Shown in pieces: positions 10,478 to 22,378 of a DNA stretch of 64,000 nucleotides. The stretch spans positions 27,006,001 to 27,070,000 of the forward strand of contig NW_027488368.1 of assembly GCF_051014445.1 (NCBI RefSeq), in the 5' to 3' direction. A program made the translations under genes and the position numbers. Each line of letters begins with the position of its first letter. Position 1 is the first letter of the stretch. This DNA is from Colletes latitarsis. Lineage: Eukaryota > Arthropoda > Insecta > Hymenoptera > Colletidae. Below the pieces are notes generated by a model. The model saw nothing but the letters and a program-made list of their open reading frames with translations, was not told the DNA's origin and did not search any database.

Positions 10478-11764
10478 TTATTTCGCAGCGTTTAGATCAC
10501 TCTCATTCAAAACTGGAATAGGTAGCGGGCAGATCTGCGTTACAGGTCGCTTCAATTCGCCGTCTACCGTGCGTACGGTGACGACACGAACCCTTTGGTC
10601 CGAACCAGGGTGTAATCGAGTGATACGCGCGAGTTGCCATTTAGATGGCGGAAGGGAACTATCTTTTAAAATGACGAGATAATTTAAACGCAAGTTAGCG
10701 CAGTCCTGTTGCCACTTTCGACGTTGATGTAACGAGTGGAGATAATCTGCTGACCAGGAACGCCAGATCTGCTCGGTTATTCTTCGGACGTGTTGCCATT
10801 GATCGAGCCTATTCGGATTAATATCTAGCGTAGATTCCTCTGGAACCGCTACAATAGGTCGACCAATAATAAAGTGACCGGGAGTCAGTGCGGATAGGTC
10901 GGTTGGATCGTCGGTGAGAGCGTATATCGGGCGTGAGTTCAAACACGCCTCGATTTGGCACAATACGGTTGAGAACTCGATTTGAGACAAAGTATAAGCT
11001 CCCACTGCTCGCTTCAGGTGATCCTTAACATTTTTTACTCCCGCCTCCCAGAGTCCACCAAAATGCGGAGCGGAAGGGGGGATAAACTTCCACGTGACTC
11101 CGTCAGTCGCCAACGAACTCTTGAGAGTTACATCTGCGATTAAAGCATGAAAAGTTCGTTGTAATTCACGATCGGCACCTCGGAAATTTGTACCGTTATC
11201 GGAGTACAAGAACGTGGGAAGCCCACGGCGACTGGCGAATCTTTTCAAAGCGGCTAAAAACGCAGAAATGGAGCTGTCCTCGACAAGTTCGAGATGCACT
11301 GCTTTGGTGGCAAGACATATGAATACCGCAATATAATATTTTCTGGTACGCTGACCTCTACCAACGATAGGAAGCACATTAATTGGACCGGCATAGTCAA
11401 GACCGGTATGTGAAAACGGAGCAGAGGGTTTGACTCGAACGTCTGGAAGGGCTCCCATCAGCTGAGTAGCCGATTGAGGTTTCTGGCGAACACAAGTTAC
11501 GCAACGATGTATATACTCGCGAACTAAGGATCTTGCCGATATTATCCAATATTGCTGCCGGAGAACTCGGAGGGTCAATTGGACGCCTCCGTGAAGAGTG
11601 CGCTTGTGCACATGGTCGATTAGAAGTTTGGACACGCGATGCTTCGGCAATACAATGAGGTGCTTTTCGTCATAGCTCAGGGCCGAGTGCTCGAACCGCC
11701 CGCCAAGCCGAATTAATGAGTCTTTCCCGATGACCGGGTGTAATGAAATAAGCGAACTAGATTT
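10478..11764 (-). pseudogene. Integrase region of BEL/Pao element 1
   Basis: The last stretch of pol after the stop at 11765-11767 stays open to TAA at 10478-10480. It contains the HHCC zinc-binding region (DHVHKRTLHGG, then CVTCVRQ). The core catalytic triad follows: Asp in GLDYAGPI, Asp in SDNGTNF, Glu in GGLWEAGVKNVK. A C-terminal domain typical of BEL/Pao integrases follows (WQHVRRITEQIW, then RKWQQD). The normal role is inserting element cDNA into the host genome with about 5-bp staggering, which fits the flanking gcacg. The domain looks complete, but upstream stops in the same polyprotein frame would prevent its synthesis. Confidence 0.92.
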
Positions 11765-12220
11765 TCAAAGCGGCACCTTGTTCTTTAGCAATTTAAGTTC
11801 GGCGTTAAAGTAATTCTTTTGGACATAGGACATCCAAAAGAGAGAAGCGACGCGTGTTTCGTCGACGGTCAGCGTCCGTGAATTCGGGGATAGCGGAACT
11901 AGTTTTTTACGCGTTCTTTGAGTAAATCTTAATATGTACGCTGTAACTCGACGGAGTCGAGTCCAGCTCGAGTATTGAGAAGGAAGGTCCCATTCTACAA
12001 GCGAAGACGCGTAGTGCACGTATCATTTGTGAGATTCAGATAACGCGATCTCACGCGTGTTTTGTCCGCCTGAATTAGAACGGTTATGGTCCGGCCAGAA
12101 CACGGACGGACGGGACAGCCAGTCCGGTCCGGACCACCACAGCTTATGAACTGCAAGTTCGGAAGCGCAGATGCCGCGTGATGCGCAATCAGCTGGATTA
12201 TCTTGAGATCTTACATGTTT
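11765..12220 (-). pseudogene. Pol linker between RNase H and integrase, with stops
   Basis: This is the same minus frame as RT and integrase, interrupted by TGA at 12023-12025 and TGA at 11765-11767. The translation resembles the BEL/Pao connector after RNase H: a Trp-rich segment with QDNPADCASRG, WWSGPDWL and WDLPSQYSSWTRL. There is no separate gene. It is the decayed middle of the polyprotein. Confidence 0.8.
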
Positions 12221-13711
12221 CTACGTCATTTGTGGAAGGCGAGTCTGAACGTCGGACACGCGATTAGCAACGAATGTATTCCACGTAGACGGATGTTGTT
12301 TTAGCCACGCCAGAACTACCGTAGAATCGGTCCATCCGTAGACACGGGGGGTTTGAAATTTTAAGGAGGACAAAGTCCACTCGAGCAGTCGCGTTAACAA
12401 TACGACCGCGTTTAATTCCAAGCGCGGAATGCTTACAGTTTTGAGCGGAGCTACTTTACTTTTTGCTGTCAGCAATGTAACTTGAGCTTCGGATAGAGAG
12501 TGAAGGACGCTTAAATAAACCACGGCTGCATAGGCTCGATGTGACGCATCGGCAAATCCGTGTAATTCTATCGCGACATTATTGTTGCGCACGCCGGTCC
12601 AGCGAGGTATTCTCACTTCACTCAATTGTGATAAATGTTCGCAATACTCGTGCCATTTTTTACAAAGGTCGACAGGAATTTCTTCGTCCCAATCTTTCTT
12701 TAGGAGCCAGAGCTCTTGAAGCATTAATTTTGCTACAATAATCACGGGGGAGGCCCATCCTAATGGATCGAATATCTTTGAAACGATCGAGAGTATGCTT
12801 CTTTTAGAACCTTTCGCGGGTAAACAAGAGTCGATGCGAAATCGGAAAGTATCTTCGGAAGGGTTCCATGCAACACCGAGAACTTTCTGAGACTCATCCT
12901 CACCGAGCGGATGGTCGGAAGTTGTTTCGCGATCTGAAGGAGGAATGTTTTCTAACAGTTCAGCCGCCTTGGCGGCCCACTTGCGAAGTTGAAACCTCCC
13001 TCGACTCAGGAGTTCGATTAATTGTCTACGAATTTCGCGGAACGTATGAATATCGTCCGCACCAAAAATAGCGTCATCGACATAAATTGAATCTTGCACA
13101 ACAGAAGTAGCGGCGGGAAGGTATGTGCCTTCGTCGAGAGCTAATTGATCTAAGACTTTAATGGCAAGATATGGCGCGGAGGCGAGACCATATGTCACGG
13201 TAAGTAATCGGTACGAAGAAATAGGCTGATTTTTGCACGGTCGCCATAACATTCTCTGACAGTCGGCATCCGCTGGATTGATTAGGATTTGTCTGAACAT
13301 CTTTGCGATGTCCGCAGTGTATACGTAACGAAATAGCCGCCAGCGTAGAATAATAGCTGCTAAATCTCGCTGCAGTTTTGGACCTATCATAAAGTAGTCG
13401 TTTAACGATTTTCCGGAATTAGTTTTAGCGGACGCGTTGAATACGACTCTAAGCTTAGTCGTGCTACTGGACGGTCGCATTACAGGGTGATGAGGAATGT
13501 AGTATATGGATGAGATGTTCGAGGCTTGTTCTTCAATTTGTTCCATGTGACCCATGGAAAGGTATTCCGATAAAAAATCGTGATACTGAGACTTGAGTTC
13601 CGGCTGTTTGAGCAACCGTTGCTCTAATTTGGCGTAAAAACGGGAAGCAACTGCCCGAGATCCTTCGAAATCGAATGGAGGTTTACTCTTAAATGGGAGC
13701 CGAACGATATA
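12221..13711 (-). pseudogene. Reverse transcriptase and RNase H of BEL/Pao element 1
   Basis: The segment lies between in-frame stops at 13712-13714 and 12221-12223. RT features are visible: TKLRVVFNASAK, then TADIAKMFRQI carrying the first catalytic Asp, then IYVDDAI with YVDD encoded at 13073-13084, then RKWAAKAAELL. RNase H follows with ELHGFADASHRAYAA, IPRLELNAVVLL and WTDSTVVLAWL, which hold the expected acidic residues. The enzyme would copy element RNA into DNA inside the particle. Catalytic motifs are intact in this piece, so decay is by nonsense change rather than loss of active residues. Confidence 0.93.
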
Positions 13712-13987
13712 TCATCCTTGAGATGATCGAGTATGAGTATCGTGAAAAAAACGCTCACATTTTTCGTCTGCTTCGGAAATCGAGGATCTTGCAGGGATTT
13801 CCTCGAGTTCCCAAAATCGACGCAACGAATAATCTAACTCTTCAGCAGATACGCAATTGACAAGAGAGGCTGATTCCTGATGGGAGTCACGCGATCCAAT
13901 TGGTCCGGAAATAATCCATCCTAGGGCAGTGAGCTGAGCAGTGGGAGTATCGATTGGACCTTGACGAAGGTCGTTCAGTAAAAGCGA

Positions 13988-15208
13988 TCAGTACAAATCA
14001 GCACCGATTAAGACGTGAATCGGGTGACTGCTTAACGGGTTCGGATCTGCCAACGGCAAATCGCGTAAATGCGGCCAAGATTGCAAGTCAAGGCGCGCTC
14101 TTGAGCCAGCGTAAGAAGTGATGCGTTGATAAACGTGCGCTGACAGCGGAAAGGATACTTTAGCATTATGGCAAGATTCTAACTGTACGAGTACGCATGA
14201 TTTTGATACTCCACTATATTGTTCCCCGAAGCATTGAATCTGAAGCCTCGCCCGATATCTTTTTGTATGCATCAACTGACAGACCGATTCAGAAATGAAG
14301 CTAAAGGAAGATCCTTGATCTAGCAACGCGCGGAGTTTGAAGGCACGACCTTCAGCTGTACGGAGCACAATCCACGCGGTAGCTAACAGTGTATTTGGAG
14401 AGGTGAATTTGGACGAGGAGACGGTCTGCACTGACGCCGGAAACTCTTTGTTTGTATCGTCGGATGCATTCGCTTTGTCGACGGAATCATTTACCGATAT
14501 GTTGCAAGTCGTTTTGTTGAGAGAGGTAGCGGCTCGATGCAAAAGAGAGTGATGCGTTCGCTTAGACAGAAAGCATCGACCAGTACTTTTGCACTCGGAA
14601 GTAAGGTGACCGGAGCGTAAGCAATTAAAACAAAGTCTATTTTGTTTCACAAATGAAACACGCTGATCCAGAGACTTAGCTTTAAATCGTTCGCACTTAA
14701 AGAGCATATGATTAACGGCACAGTCAACACATTTAACAACCGAGACGTTATTAACGCTTGATCGATTCCTCGGTGCGTCGAGAACGACTTCGTTTTTGTA
14801 CGACGGGCCGTCGTTGGCGGCGAGATAGTCGGTGAGACCGCGTATGCGAAGAGTCATGAACTCGTTAATTTCTTTATATGTGGGATACTTTTTAGAACTG
14901 CCACGATGCAAATTCCACTCGTCGCGGGTGCGTTTCGAAAATTTTTGCGCAATCAAATACACTAAAAGATCGTCCCACGAATCAACAGCGCGGTTAAGGT
15001 TTTTTAACGCGGTAAGGGTGGAAGTGACTGTATCCCGTAAACGCTTGAGCTCTGTCGCAAGCTCGGTCTTCATCGGCGGCAAACTAATAAATTTATGAAT
15101 GTGCGAGTTAATGTGAGCAGTTTCATCTTCGTATTCGTCGACGAGCAATTTCCATGCAGCTACGTAACTTTCGTCGGACATGCTTATATTATCTATGTGC
15201 CGCGTCAC
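13988..15208 (-). pseudogene. Gag C-terminus and protease of BEL/Pao element 1
   Basis: The open stretch ends at TGA 13988-13990. It encodes the second half of the Pao-type gag core, then a zinc knuckle CFNCLRSGHLTSEC (residues about 193-206 of this stretch), followed by the Cys/His segment RTHHSLLH that binds nucleic acid. A retropepsin-like active site follows, LLDQGSSFSFIS (Asp at about 297), and then VLIGADLY. The DQGS form is usual for BEL/Pao proteases. The stop falls right after GADLY, and homologous polyprotein continues in the same frame, so it is a nonsense mutation, not a natural end. The N-terminal part of gag lies in another frame upstream. Confidence 0.92.
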
Positions 15209-15737
15209 CGGTTACATTAGTTTTCAAATAATGTAGTTTTTGAATGTTTGAGAGCGACTTGTTTGCGTCGACGAGAGATTCGAATAAACCACGGAAGTTT
15301 CCCCATTGATTGAAATCTCCGGAAAACTTCGGAAGCGAAAGACGCGGTAATTGCGATGATGCGGAGGCAACAGAATCGTGACAAATAGAAACGTTACTTT
15401 GCTCAGACTGGGGTTTTCCACCGACGTCCAGCTGGGCAATGGCGTCGCTGAGAAAGTCAGAAGCGTCGAAGTAGGCGTCCTCCGCGTAGAGAAAAGTGTT
15501 GTCCTTGAAGTAGGAGATGCCCTTCTGGTCCTCCGCTTTGGTAGACTGTAGTATCAACTGGTGGGTTGCACGGCATTCATCCCATAGTTTCTCCAAATTC
15601 TCCTTTCGATTTTTTGCCCTGGCCAACGAAACTTGAGCCTTCGGAAGTTTCTTATAATTAACGATCACTCGTCGTATCGCGGCAATGGTGGTGATCTGCT
15701 GTATAAAAAGGCTTTCCGCTCTTTCGGCTATGATTAT
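15189..15737 (-). pseudogene. Gag N-terminal fragment of BEL/Pao element 1
   Basis: This frame runs from the border of the nested LTR (15737) to TAA at 15189-15191. It reads as a typical Pao gag N-terminus: a helical segment (AERAESLFIQQITTIAAIRR, then NYKKLPKAQVSLARAKNRK) and LPKFSGDFNQWGNFRGLFES. It has no ATG at the expected place. The nearest in-frame triplet is ATA in an ATAGCC context, possibly a mutated start. Around 15195-15205 a small indel shifts the frame, and gag continues in the 15208-13988 frame. Confidence 0.82.
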
Positions 15738-17406
15738 TGTTTAAATATCGCTTTAATTCGACGTATTTTCGAGTGAAATAAAATTCGTCACCCGGTATTG
15801 TTTTTTCGGCGTACGTAAGACCAGAGGTACCTCGGTCGTCGTGTCCGCTACGCGAAAACAGTACGGGATAGAAAAACAGCCGCTCTCGGGTTTTTTCGAG
15901 ACCTCACGCGATCGACCACGTAACGCTCAATTTCGAAACGAAAGTTTCGACGCGCGTGTCTAGAGAAGGTACGACAATTTTGTATTAGACAAAGACGGAC
16001 TCAAAAAACGTTTACAGCGCCGCTCTACGGAGGTTTCACCCTTCGAGCGAACATTTTGATTGTCCGTGCTCGTCCGTCACTCTTAATCTGGAACCGGCAG
16101 GGAGCACATGGGCATACGACCCCGCTTCTCGGACATTCCATAGTTCTCGAATAGTTACGAGTTACTCGAACTTTTCGAATAAATTCTAAACGTGGACTAG
16201 GATGGACTCAATACGAGAACGGATTGGAAAAACAATCCTTTACCGTGACTCCTTCCGTAACCCGTTTCCAATTTAAATTAAAAAATCGCAAACGGGGAAA
16301 GGAATCGAATACGAGGACGGATTGTGAATCATTCCCTTCCCGTGATTCCTTTCGCAACTCGTTGTAATTCGATATAGATCAGGTCGGGTTTCGACCAGAT
16401 CAAAGCGACTGTAAAATTTCGTGAATTATAATCCGAAATTCCCATTCAGCGGTGGCTATAGTCCACATCAGTCTGACATCAGACACGTATCGCTGCAATC
16501 AGAGGTCGTGTCCGAGGTTTCGAATTTGAATCTCGAACCTCTCGACGGTCGAACGGTGCAAACCCACCGTTAGGGGCCTTCGTGGTGTGCATTCCCTGGG
16601 TGGTCTTACCGTCCTCCAGTCGGTGTTCGGGACAATCTTTGAGTTCCGGCATCCGGCGACCAGCTAGAGCGCAGTTCAATCATCGCCAGTGTGTACGGAC
16701 CCTGTGCGTAGAACCGCTCAGTATAGCGCCGTGGTGTACGCACTATAATTACAAGTCGCTGCATGCGCTGTAAAGGTGCTGCACCACACAGTGCCCGTAC
16801 GCATTACGAGGACGATAAACGGCCGAGGAGCAGGCAAATAGTTGGAGCCTTACAACCTCCCTCTGTTAACCTCTCCTGCGACAGTCGAAATTAGCAGTCG
16901 GAAAAATCGAGATCGATTCTCGTCTTCCAAATCTGCAATCCAACGTTTCCTGGTTTAAAAGGAACGTTCACACATACAGTCCACTAGCTTAGCTGCGTAA
17001 CGCGGCGGCCGAGTTCCCCGCTCGCAAGTGCGACAAGCACAACCAAGAGCGCGTGAACCTTAGAACGAGACGGACAACGTGACTCACGTTACTCGGTATT
17101 TACGCATAGTCTCGTCTCTTTTGTTTCAGGATAGAGCAACGCGAACCGCCGAAAGGAGACGGCCTATCGGCGGGGTTTTTTCTGGCCAGACGCCGGCCAG
17201 ACGTCCAGGCGGTTAATGTTAAGAGTTTGTGTTTGTGTTCGTCCTGAAAAACTGTGCAAGAAATAAACGGCTTCGTCGACAATTCGGCGAAGCGAAAATA
17301 AAACTAACGTGCAATTACTACTTTTCCAACGTCCTTTCCCTCGTGATCCGGACCTCCGTTAGACGAGGCGTTCAATTAAAATATTTGAAACCTCCCTAAA
17401 CTAACA
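15738..17406 (+). mobile_element. Nested long LTR (probable solo LTR) of a second LTR family
   Basis: The block separates the gag of element 1 from its leader and is unrelated to element 1's own LTR. Its left end tgtttaaatatcgc matches the putative LTR start at 57094. It also shares ttggagccttacaacctcc (16842-16860 against 58465-58483) and atacagtccact (16974 against 58605) at similar spacing, and ends in a similar ccggacc...gtta region and taaca. Proposed flanks are attat (15733-15737) and actat (17407-17411), a possible 5-bp duplication with one change. No coding domain is visible. It is probably a divergent solo relative of the long LTR at 57094-58994, in plus orientation. The right end is tentative. 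Confidence 0.55.
16207..16376. repeat. Diverged direct repeat inside the nested LTR
   Basis: Two imperfect copies lie about 100 bp apart (starting near 16211 and 16310). Each carries atacgag(a/g)acggattg, then a c/t-rich cc(t/c)ttaccgtgactccttccg-like block. The function is unknown. Internal tandem duplications are common in LTR U3 regions. Confidence 0.6.
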
Positions 17407-17745
17407 ACTATAGTTCGAAGTGAGCGCGAGTCGAGTAATTAGCCTCAACGAATCAAACAATTTTCCGCGATGACCTCGCTAGAATCACACGCACGGGTAG
17501 GCGGGGAATGGATAAAGTCAATGTTTTGAAACTTGAGTTTGTTTTTTGTTTTTTGTTTTAACGAAACAGCGCGAAGAGAGCGGATTCTAACGGTCCGAAC
17601 AGGTCTCCGTCCGAGTGGAGAGCGTGGAGCGAAACAAGGTCACGGGAGTTTTCCCGAAACCAATACTCTTAATTTTTAATATGGCTCACACTGAACTCCG
17701 TACACGAGCACAACCGAACTTTTACAGACACAGTCACCGCGGTTT
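17407..17745 (-). other. 5' leader of BEL/Pao element 1
   Basis: Non-coding DNA lies between the primer-binding site and the nested LTR. On the coding strand it includes an A-rich stretch (aaaacaaaaaacaaaaaacaa, around 17534-17560 read in reverse). No open frame resembling gag is present and there is a TAA shortly before the nested insertion, so gag is expected to have started close to the insertion point. Confidence 0.6.
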
Positions 17746-17763
17746 ATCCGGCTCGAAGGACCA
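17746..17763 (-). promoter_or_regulatory. tRNA-Tyr-type primer-binding site of element 1
   Basis: On the minus strand, three bases inside the 5' LTR edge, it reads TGGTCCTTCGAGCCGGAT. This is complementary to a tRNA 3' end of the form ATCCGGCTCGAAGGA plus CCA. From memory, animal tRNA-Tyr has that acceptor end. The same 18 bases occur at 58997-59014 in the second BEL/Pao element. Confidence 0.85.
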
Positions 17764-17766
17764 TTA

Positions 17767-18109
17767 TGTTTCGGCTCGGTCTATATTGAATAAACCAATT
17801 CGCAGTGTGGATAGGATAGATTGGCCCACGGAACTGTGGATATTCCGGCTAATGAACTTTATTCTCCCTTCGCGTCTTATTCTTATAAAGCCTGACGAGC
17901 TCACTGTTAACAGGGTTACTTCTGTATGAATCGATTATCAGTTACAGACTAACTGTGCGAAGCGAGCGGTAGAATTTGTATTCGCCGGCCGAGTTTGAAA
18001 AACAATCCGGCGAGACTCGGGCGTGTTAGCGTAACGGCAATAACATCAAGCCTTGTTGACGAGCTGCCAGCGGTTACGCCCAGGCGCTTTGAATATATGA
18101 TATTGAACA
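17767..18109 (-). repeat. 5' LTR of BEL/Pao element 1
   Basis: This direct repeat of 9843-10184 shows about ten substitutions plus one single-base indel. It is bounded by tgtttcggc and gatattgaaca. The adjacent target duplication gcacg (18110-18114) returns straight into satellite sequence. Confidence 0.93.
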
Positions 18110-18483
18110 GCACGCGTAACCCAGACCTAGCCGGTGTTATCCTGTAAAATATTGATCGAACATATATTGAATTGACTATTTTAGTGTGGCGCCACATCAA
18201 TACGTGATCCTAACCAGAAAAACCCCAGGATCTTGCCAACAAGTATGCAAAAAATGCGAAAGTATGAGGCAGATGATTGCAAGTACCAGAAGTAACCCAG
18301 ACCTAACCGGTGTTATCCTCTAAAATATTCATCGAAACCAGGTTTAATTGACTGTTTCAGTGTGGTACCACATCAATACGTGATCCAAACCAGAAAAAAG
18401 CCCAGGATCTGGCCAACAAGTATGCGAAAAATGCGGAAGTATGAGCCAGATGATGGCAAATACCAGACCTAATCCTGACATAA

Positions 18484-20601
18484 CCGGCGTAATCCTCTAA
18501 AATATTAATCGGGACCAGGTTTAATTGACTATTTCAGTGTGGTACCACATTAATACGTGATCCTAACCAGAACAAAACCAGGATCTGGCCAACAACTATG
18601 CGAAAAATGCGAAAGTATGAAGCAGATGATTGCAAATAGCACGCGCAACCCAGACCTAACCGGTGTCATCCTGTAAAATATTGATCGAATCCAGTTTGAA
18701 TTGACTATTTTAGTGTGGCACCACATTAATACGTGATCCTAACCAGTAAACAACCCATGATCTGGCCAACAAGTAAGCGAAAAATGCGGAAGTATGAGCT
18801 AGATGATGGCAAATACCAGACCTAACCCAGACCTAACCGGTGTTATCCTCTAAAATATTGATCGAAACCAGGTTCAATTGACAGTTCCAGTTTGGTACCA
18901 CTTTACTACGTGATCCCATCCAGAAAAAACACAGTATCTGGTCATTCAAGTATGCGAAAAATGCGAAAGTATGAGGCAGATGATTGCAAATATCAGACCT
19001 TACACAAACCTACCCACTGTTATTCTCTAAAGTATTGATTAAATCCAGGTGTAGTTGACAGTGACAGTGTGGTGCCACATTGGCACGTGATCGAAATCAG
19101 AAAAAGCCCAGGTTCAGACCAACAAGTGTGCGACAAATGCGAATGTAGGAGGAAGATGTTTGCAAATACCAGACCTAACCCAGACATAACCGGCGTAATC
19201 CTCTAAAATATTAATCGGGACCAGGTTTAATTGACTATTTCAGTGTGGTACCACATTAATACGTGATCCTAACCAGAAAAAAACCAGGATCTGGCCAACA
19301 ACTATGCGAAAAATGCGAAAGTATGAAGCAGATGATTGCAAATAGCACGCGCAACCCAGACCTAACCGGTGTCATCCTGTAAAATATTGATCGAATCCAG
19401 TTTGAATTGACTATTTTAGTGTGGCACCACATTAATACGTGATCCTAACCAGTAAATAACCCATGATCTGGCCAACAAGTAAGCGAAAAATGCGGAAGTA
19501 TGAGCTAGATGATGGCAAATACCAGACCTAACCCAGACCTAACCGGTGTTATCCTCTAAAATATTGATCGAAACCAGGTTCAATTGACAGTTCCAGTTTG
19601 GTACCACTTTACTACGTGATCCCATCCAGAAAAAACACAGTATCTGGTCATTCAAGTATGCGAAAAATGCGAAAGTATGAGGCAGATGATTGCAAATATC
19701 AGACCTTACACAAACCTACCCACTGTTATTCTCTAAAGTATTGATTAAATCCAGGTGTAGTTGACAGTGACAGTGTGGTGCCACATTGGCACGTGATCGA
19801 AATCAGAAAAAGCCCAGGTTCAGACCAACAAGTGTGCGACAAATGCGAATGTAGGAGGAAGATGTTTGCAAATACCAGACCTAACCCAGACATAACCGGC
19901 GTAATCCTCTAAAATATTAATCGGGACCAGGTTTAATTGACTATTTCAGTGTGGTACCACATTAATACGTGATCCTAACCAGAAAAAAACCAGGATCTGG
20001 CCAACAACTATGCGAAAAATGCGAAAGTATGAAGCAGATGATTGCAAATAGCACGCGCAACCCAGACCTAACCGGTGTCATCCTGTAAAATATTGATCGA
20101 ATCCAGTTTGAATTGACTATTTTAGTGTGGCACCACATTAATACGTGATCCTAACCAGTAAACAACCCATGATCTGGCCAACAAGTAAGCGAAAAATGCG
20201 GAAGTATGAGCTAGATGATGGCAAATACCAGACCTAACCCAGACCTAACCGGTGTTATCCTCTAAAATATTGATCGAAACCAGGTTCAATTGACAGTTCC
20301 AGTTTGGTACCACTTTACTACGTGATCCCATCCAGAAAAAACACAGTATCTGGTCATTCAAGTATGCGAAAAATGCGAAAGTATGAGGCAGATGATTGCA
20401 AATATCAGACCTTACACAAACCTACCCACTGTTATTCTCTAAAGTATTGATTAAATCCAGGTGTAGTTGACAGTGACAGTGTGGTGCCACATTGGCACGT
20501 GATCGAAATCAGAAAAAGCCCAGGATCAGACCAACAAGTGTGCGACAAATGCGAATGTAGGAGGAAGATGTTTGCAAATACCAGACCTAACCCAGACATA
20601 A
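18484..20601. repeat. 706-bp four-monomer higher-order repeat, three copies
   Basis: The marker ccggcgtaatcc falls at 18484, 19190, 19896 and 20602, exactly 706 bp apart each time, which is four monomers. Copies differ by only a few bases by eye (for example aacaaccc against aataaccc, and ggttcagacc against ggatcagacc). Monomers within one unit are clearly different from each other. A further unit lies at about 22379-23060 as part of the 2,460-bp duplication. Confidence 0.9.
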
Positions 20602-22378
20602 CCGGCGTAATCCTCTAAAATATTAATCGAATCCAGGTTGAATTCACTTTTTCAGTGTGGCACCACATTAATACGTGGTCCTAACCGCAAAAAAACCCAG
20701 GCTCGGGCCAACAAGTATGCGAAAAATGCGAATGTATGAGGCAGATGATTGCAAATACCAGACGTAACCCAGACCTAACCGGTGTTATCCTCTATAATAT
20801 TGATCGAATCCAGGTTGAATTGACTGTTTCATTCAGGTACCACATTAATACGTGGTCCTAACCAAAAAAAAACCCAGGATCTGGCCAACAAGTATGCGAA
20901 AAATGCGGAAGTATGAGGCAGATGTTTGCAAGTACCAGACCTATCCCAGACATAACCGGCATGGTCCTCTAAAATATTGATCGAATCCAGATTAAATTGA
21001 CTATTCCAGTGTGGCACAACAGTAATACGTGATCCTAACCAGAAAGAGCCCAGGCTCTGGCCAACAAGTATGCGAAAAATGCGGATGTATGAGGCAGATG
21101 TTTGCAAATACCAGACCTAACCCAGACAAAACCGGCGTTATCCTCTAAAATATTGACCGAATCCAGGTTGAATTCACTTTTTCAGTGTGGTATCACATTA
21201 ATACGTGTTCCTTACCGCAAAAAAAACCCTGGATCTGGCCAACAAGTATGTGAAAAATGCGAAAGTATGAAGCAGATGTTTGCAAATACCAGACATAACC
21301 CAGACCTAACCGGTGTTATCCTCTAAAATATTACTCGAATCCAGGTTGAGTTCACTTTTTCAGTGTGGCACCACATTAATACGTGGTCCTAACCGAAAAT
21401 AAACCCAGGATCTGGCCAACAATTATGCGAAAGATGCGAAAGTATGAGGCAGATGTTTGCAAATACCAGACCTAACACAAACCTAACCGGTGTTAGCCTC
21501 TGAAATATTGATCGAATCCAGGTTGACTTGACTATTCTAGTGTGGCACCACATTAATACGTGATCCTAACCAGAAAAAGCCCAGGATCTAGCCAACAAGT
21601 ATGCGAAAAATGCGGAAGTACGAGCCAGATGAGGCCAAATCCCAGACATAACCCAGACCTAACCGGTGTTATCCTCTAAAATATTGGTCGAATCCAGGTT
21701 GAATTGACTATTCTAGTGTGGCACAACATTAATACGTGATCCTAACCAGAAAAAGCCCAGGATCTGGCCAACAAGTATGCGAAAAATGCGGAAGTCCGAG
21801 CCAGATGAGGCCAAATCCCAGACCTAACACAAACCTAACCGGTCTTATCGTCTAAAATATTAATCGGAACCTGGTTTAATTGGCTATTTCAGTGTGGTAC
21901 CACGTCAATACGTGATCCTAACCAGAAATGAACGCAGGATCAGGCCAGCAAGTATGCGAAAATGCGAAAGTACGAGCCAGATGAGGGCTAATCCCAGACC
22001 TAACCGGTGTTATCCTCTAAAATATAAATCAACTCCAGGATTAATTGACTGTTTCAGTGTGTTACCACATTACTACGTGATCCAAATCAGAATAAGCCCG
22101 GGATCTGGCCAACAAGCATGCGATAAATGCGAAAGTATGAGGCAGATGTTTGCAAGTACCAGACCTATCCCAGACATAACCGGCATGGTCCTCTAAAATA
22201 TTGATCGAATCCAGATTGAATTGACTATTCCAGTGTGGCACAACATTAATACGTGATCCTAACCAGAAAGAGCCCAGGCTCTGGCCAACAAGTATGCGAA
22301 AAATACGGATGTATGAGGCAGATGTTTGCAAATACCAGGCCTAACCCTGATATAACCGGTGTTATCCTCTAAAATATT
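19919..22378. repeat. 2,460-bp fourteen-monomer block, copy A
   Basis: The block is followed directly by a second copy at 22379-24838. All lines I compared at an offset of 2,460 are identical, including the ends of the 706-bp unit. It ends where copy B starts with ...aaaatattaatcggg. Confidence 0.88.

Larger units (their letters stand above)
9843..18109 (-). mobile_element. BEL/Pao LTR retrotransposon 1, minus strand, decayed
   Basis: An 8,267-bp element lies within the satellite. It has terminal direct repeats of 342 and 343 bp, 5-bp target duplications (gcacg), a primer-binding site at 17746-17763 and minus-strand gag, protease, RT, RNase H and integrase. It is inactive: gag-pol has one frameshift and five in-frame stops, and a foreign LTR lies in the leader. 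The LTRs differ at about eleven positions by eye, roughly 97% identity, so the insertion is not recent. The satellite on both sides is the same type, showing insertion into a pre-existing array. Confidence 0.95.

Noticed and set aside
16479..17282. Short frames between gag and the LTR of element 1 as a possible extra gene
   Set aside because: They fall in the nested LTR, run on both strands, and show no conserved motif.
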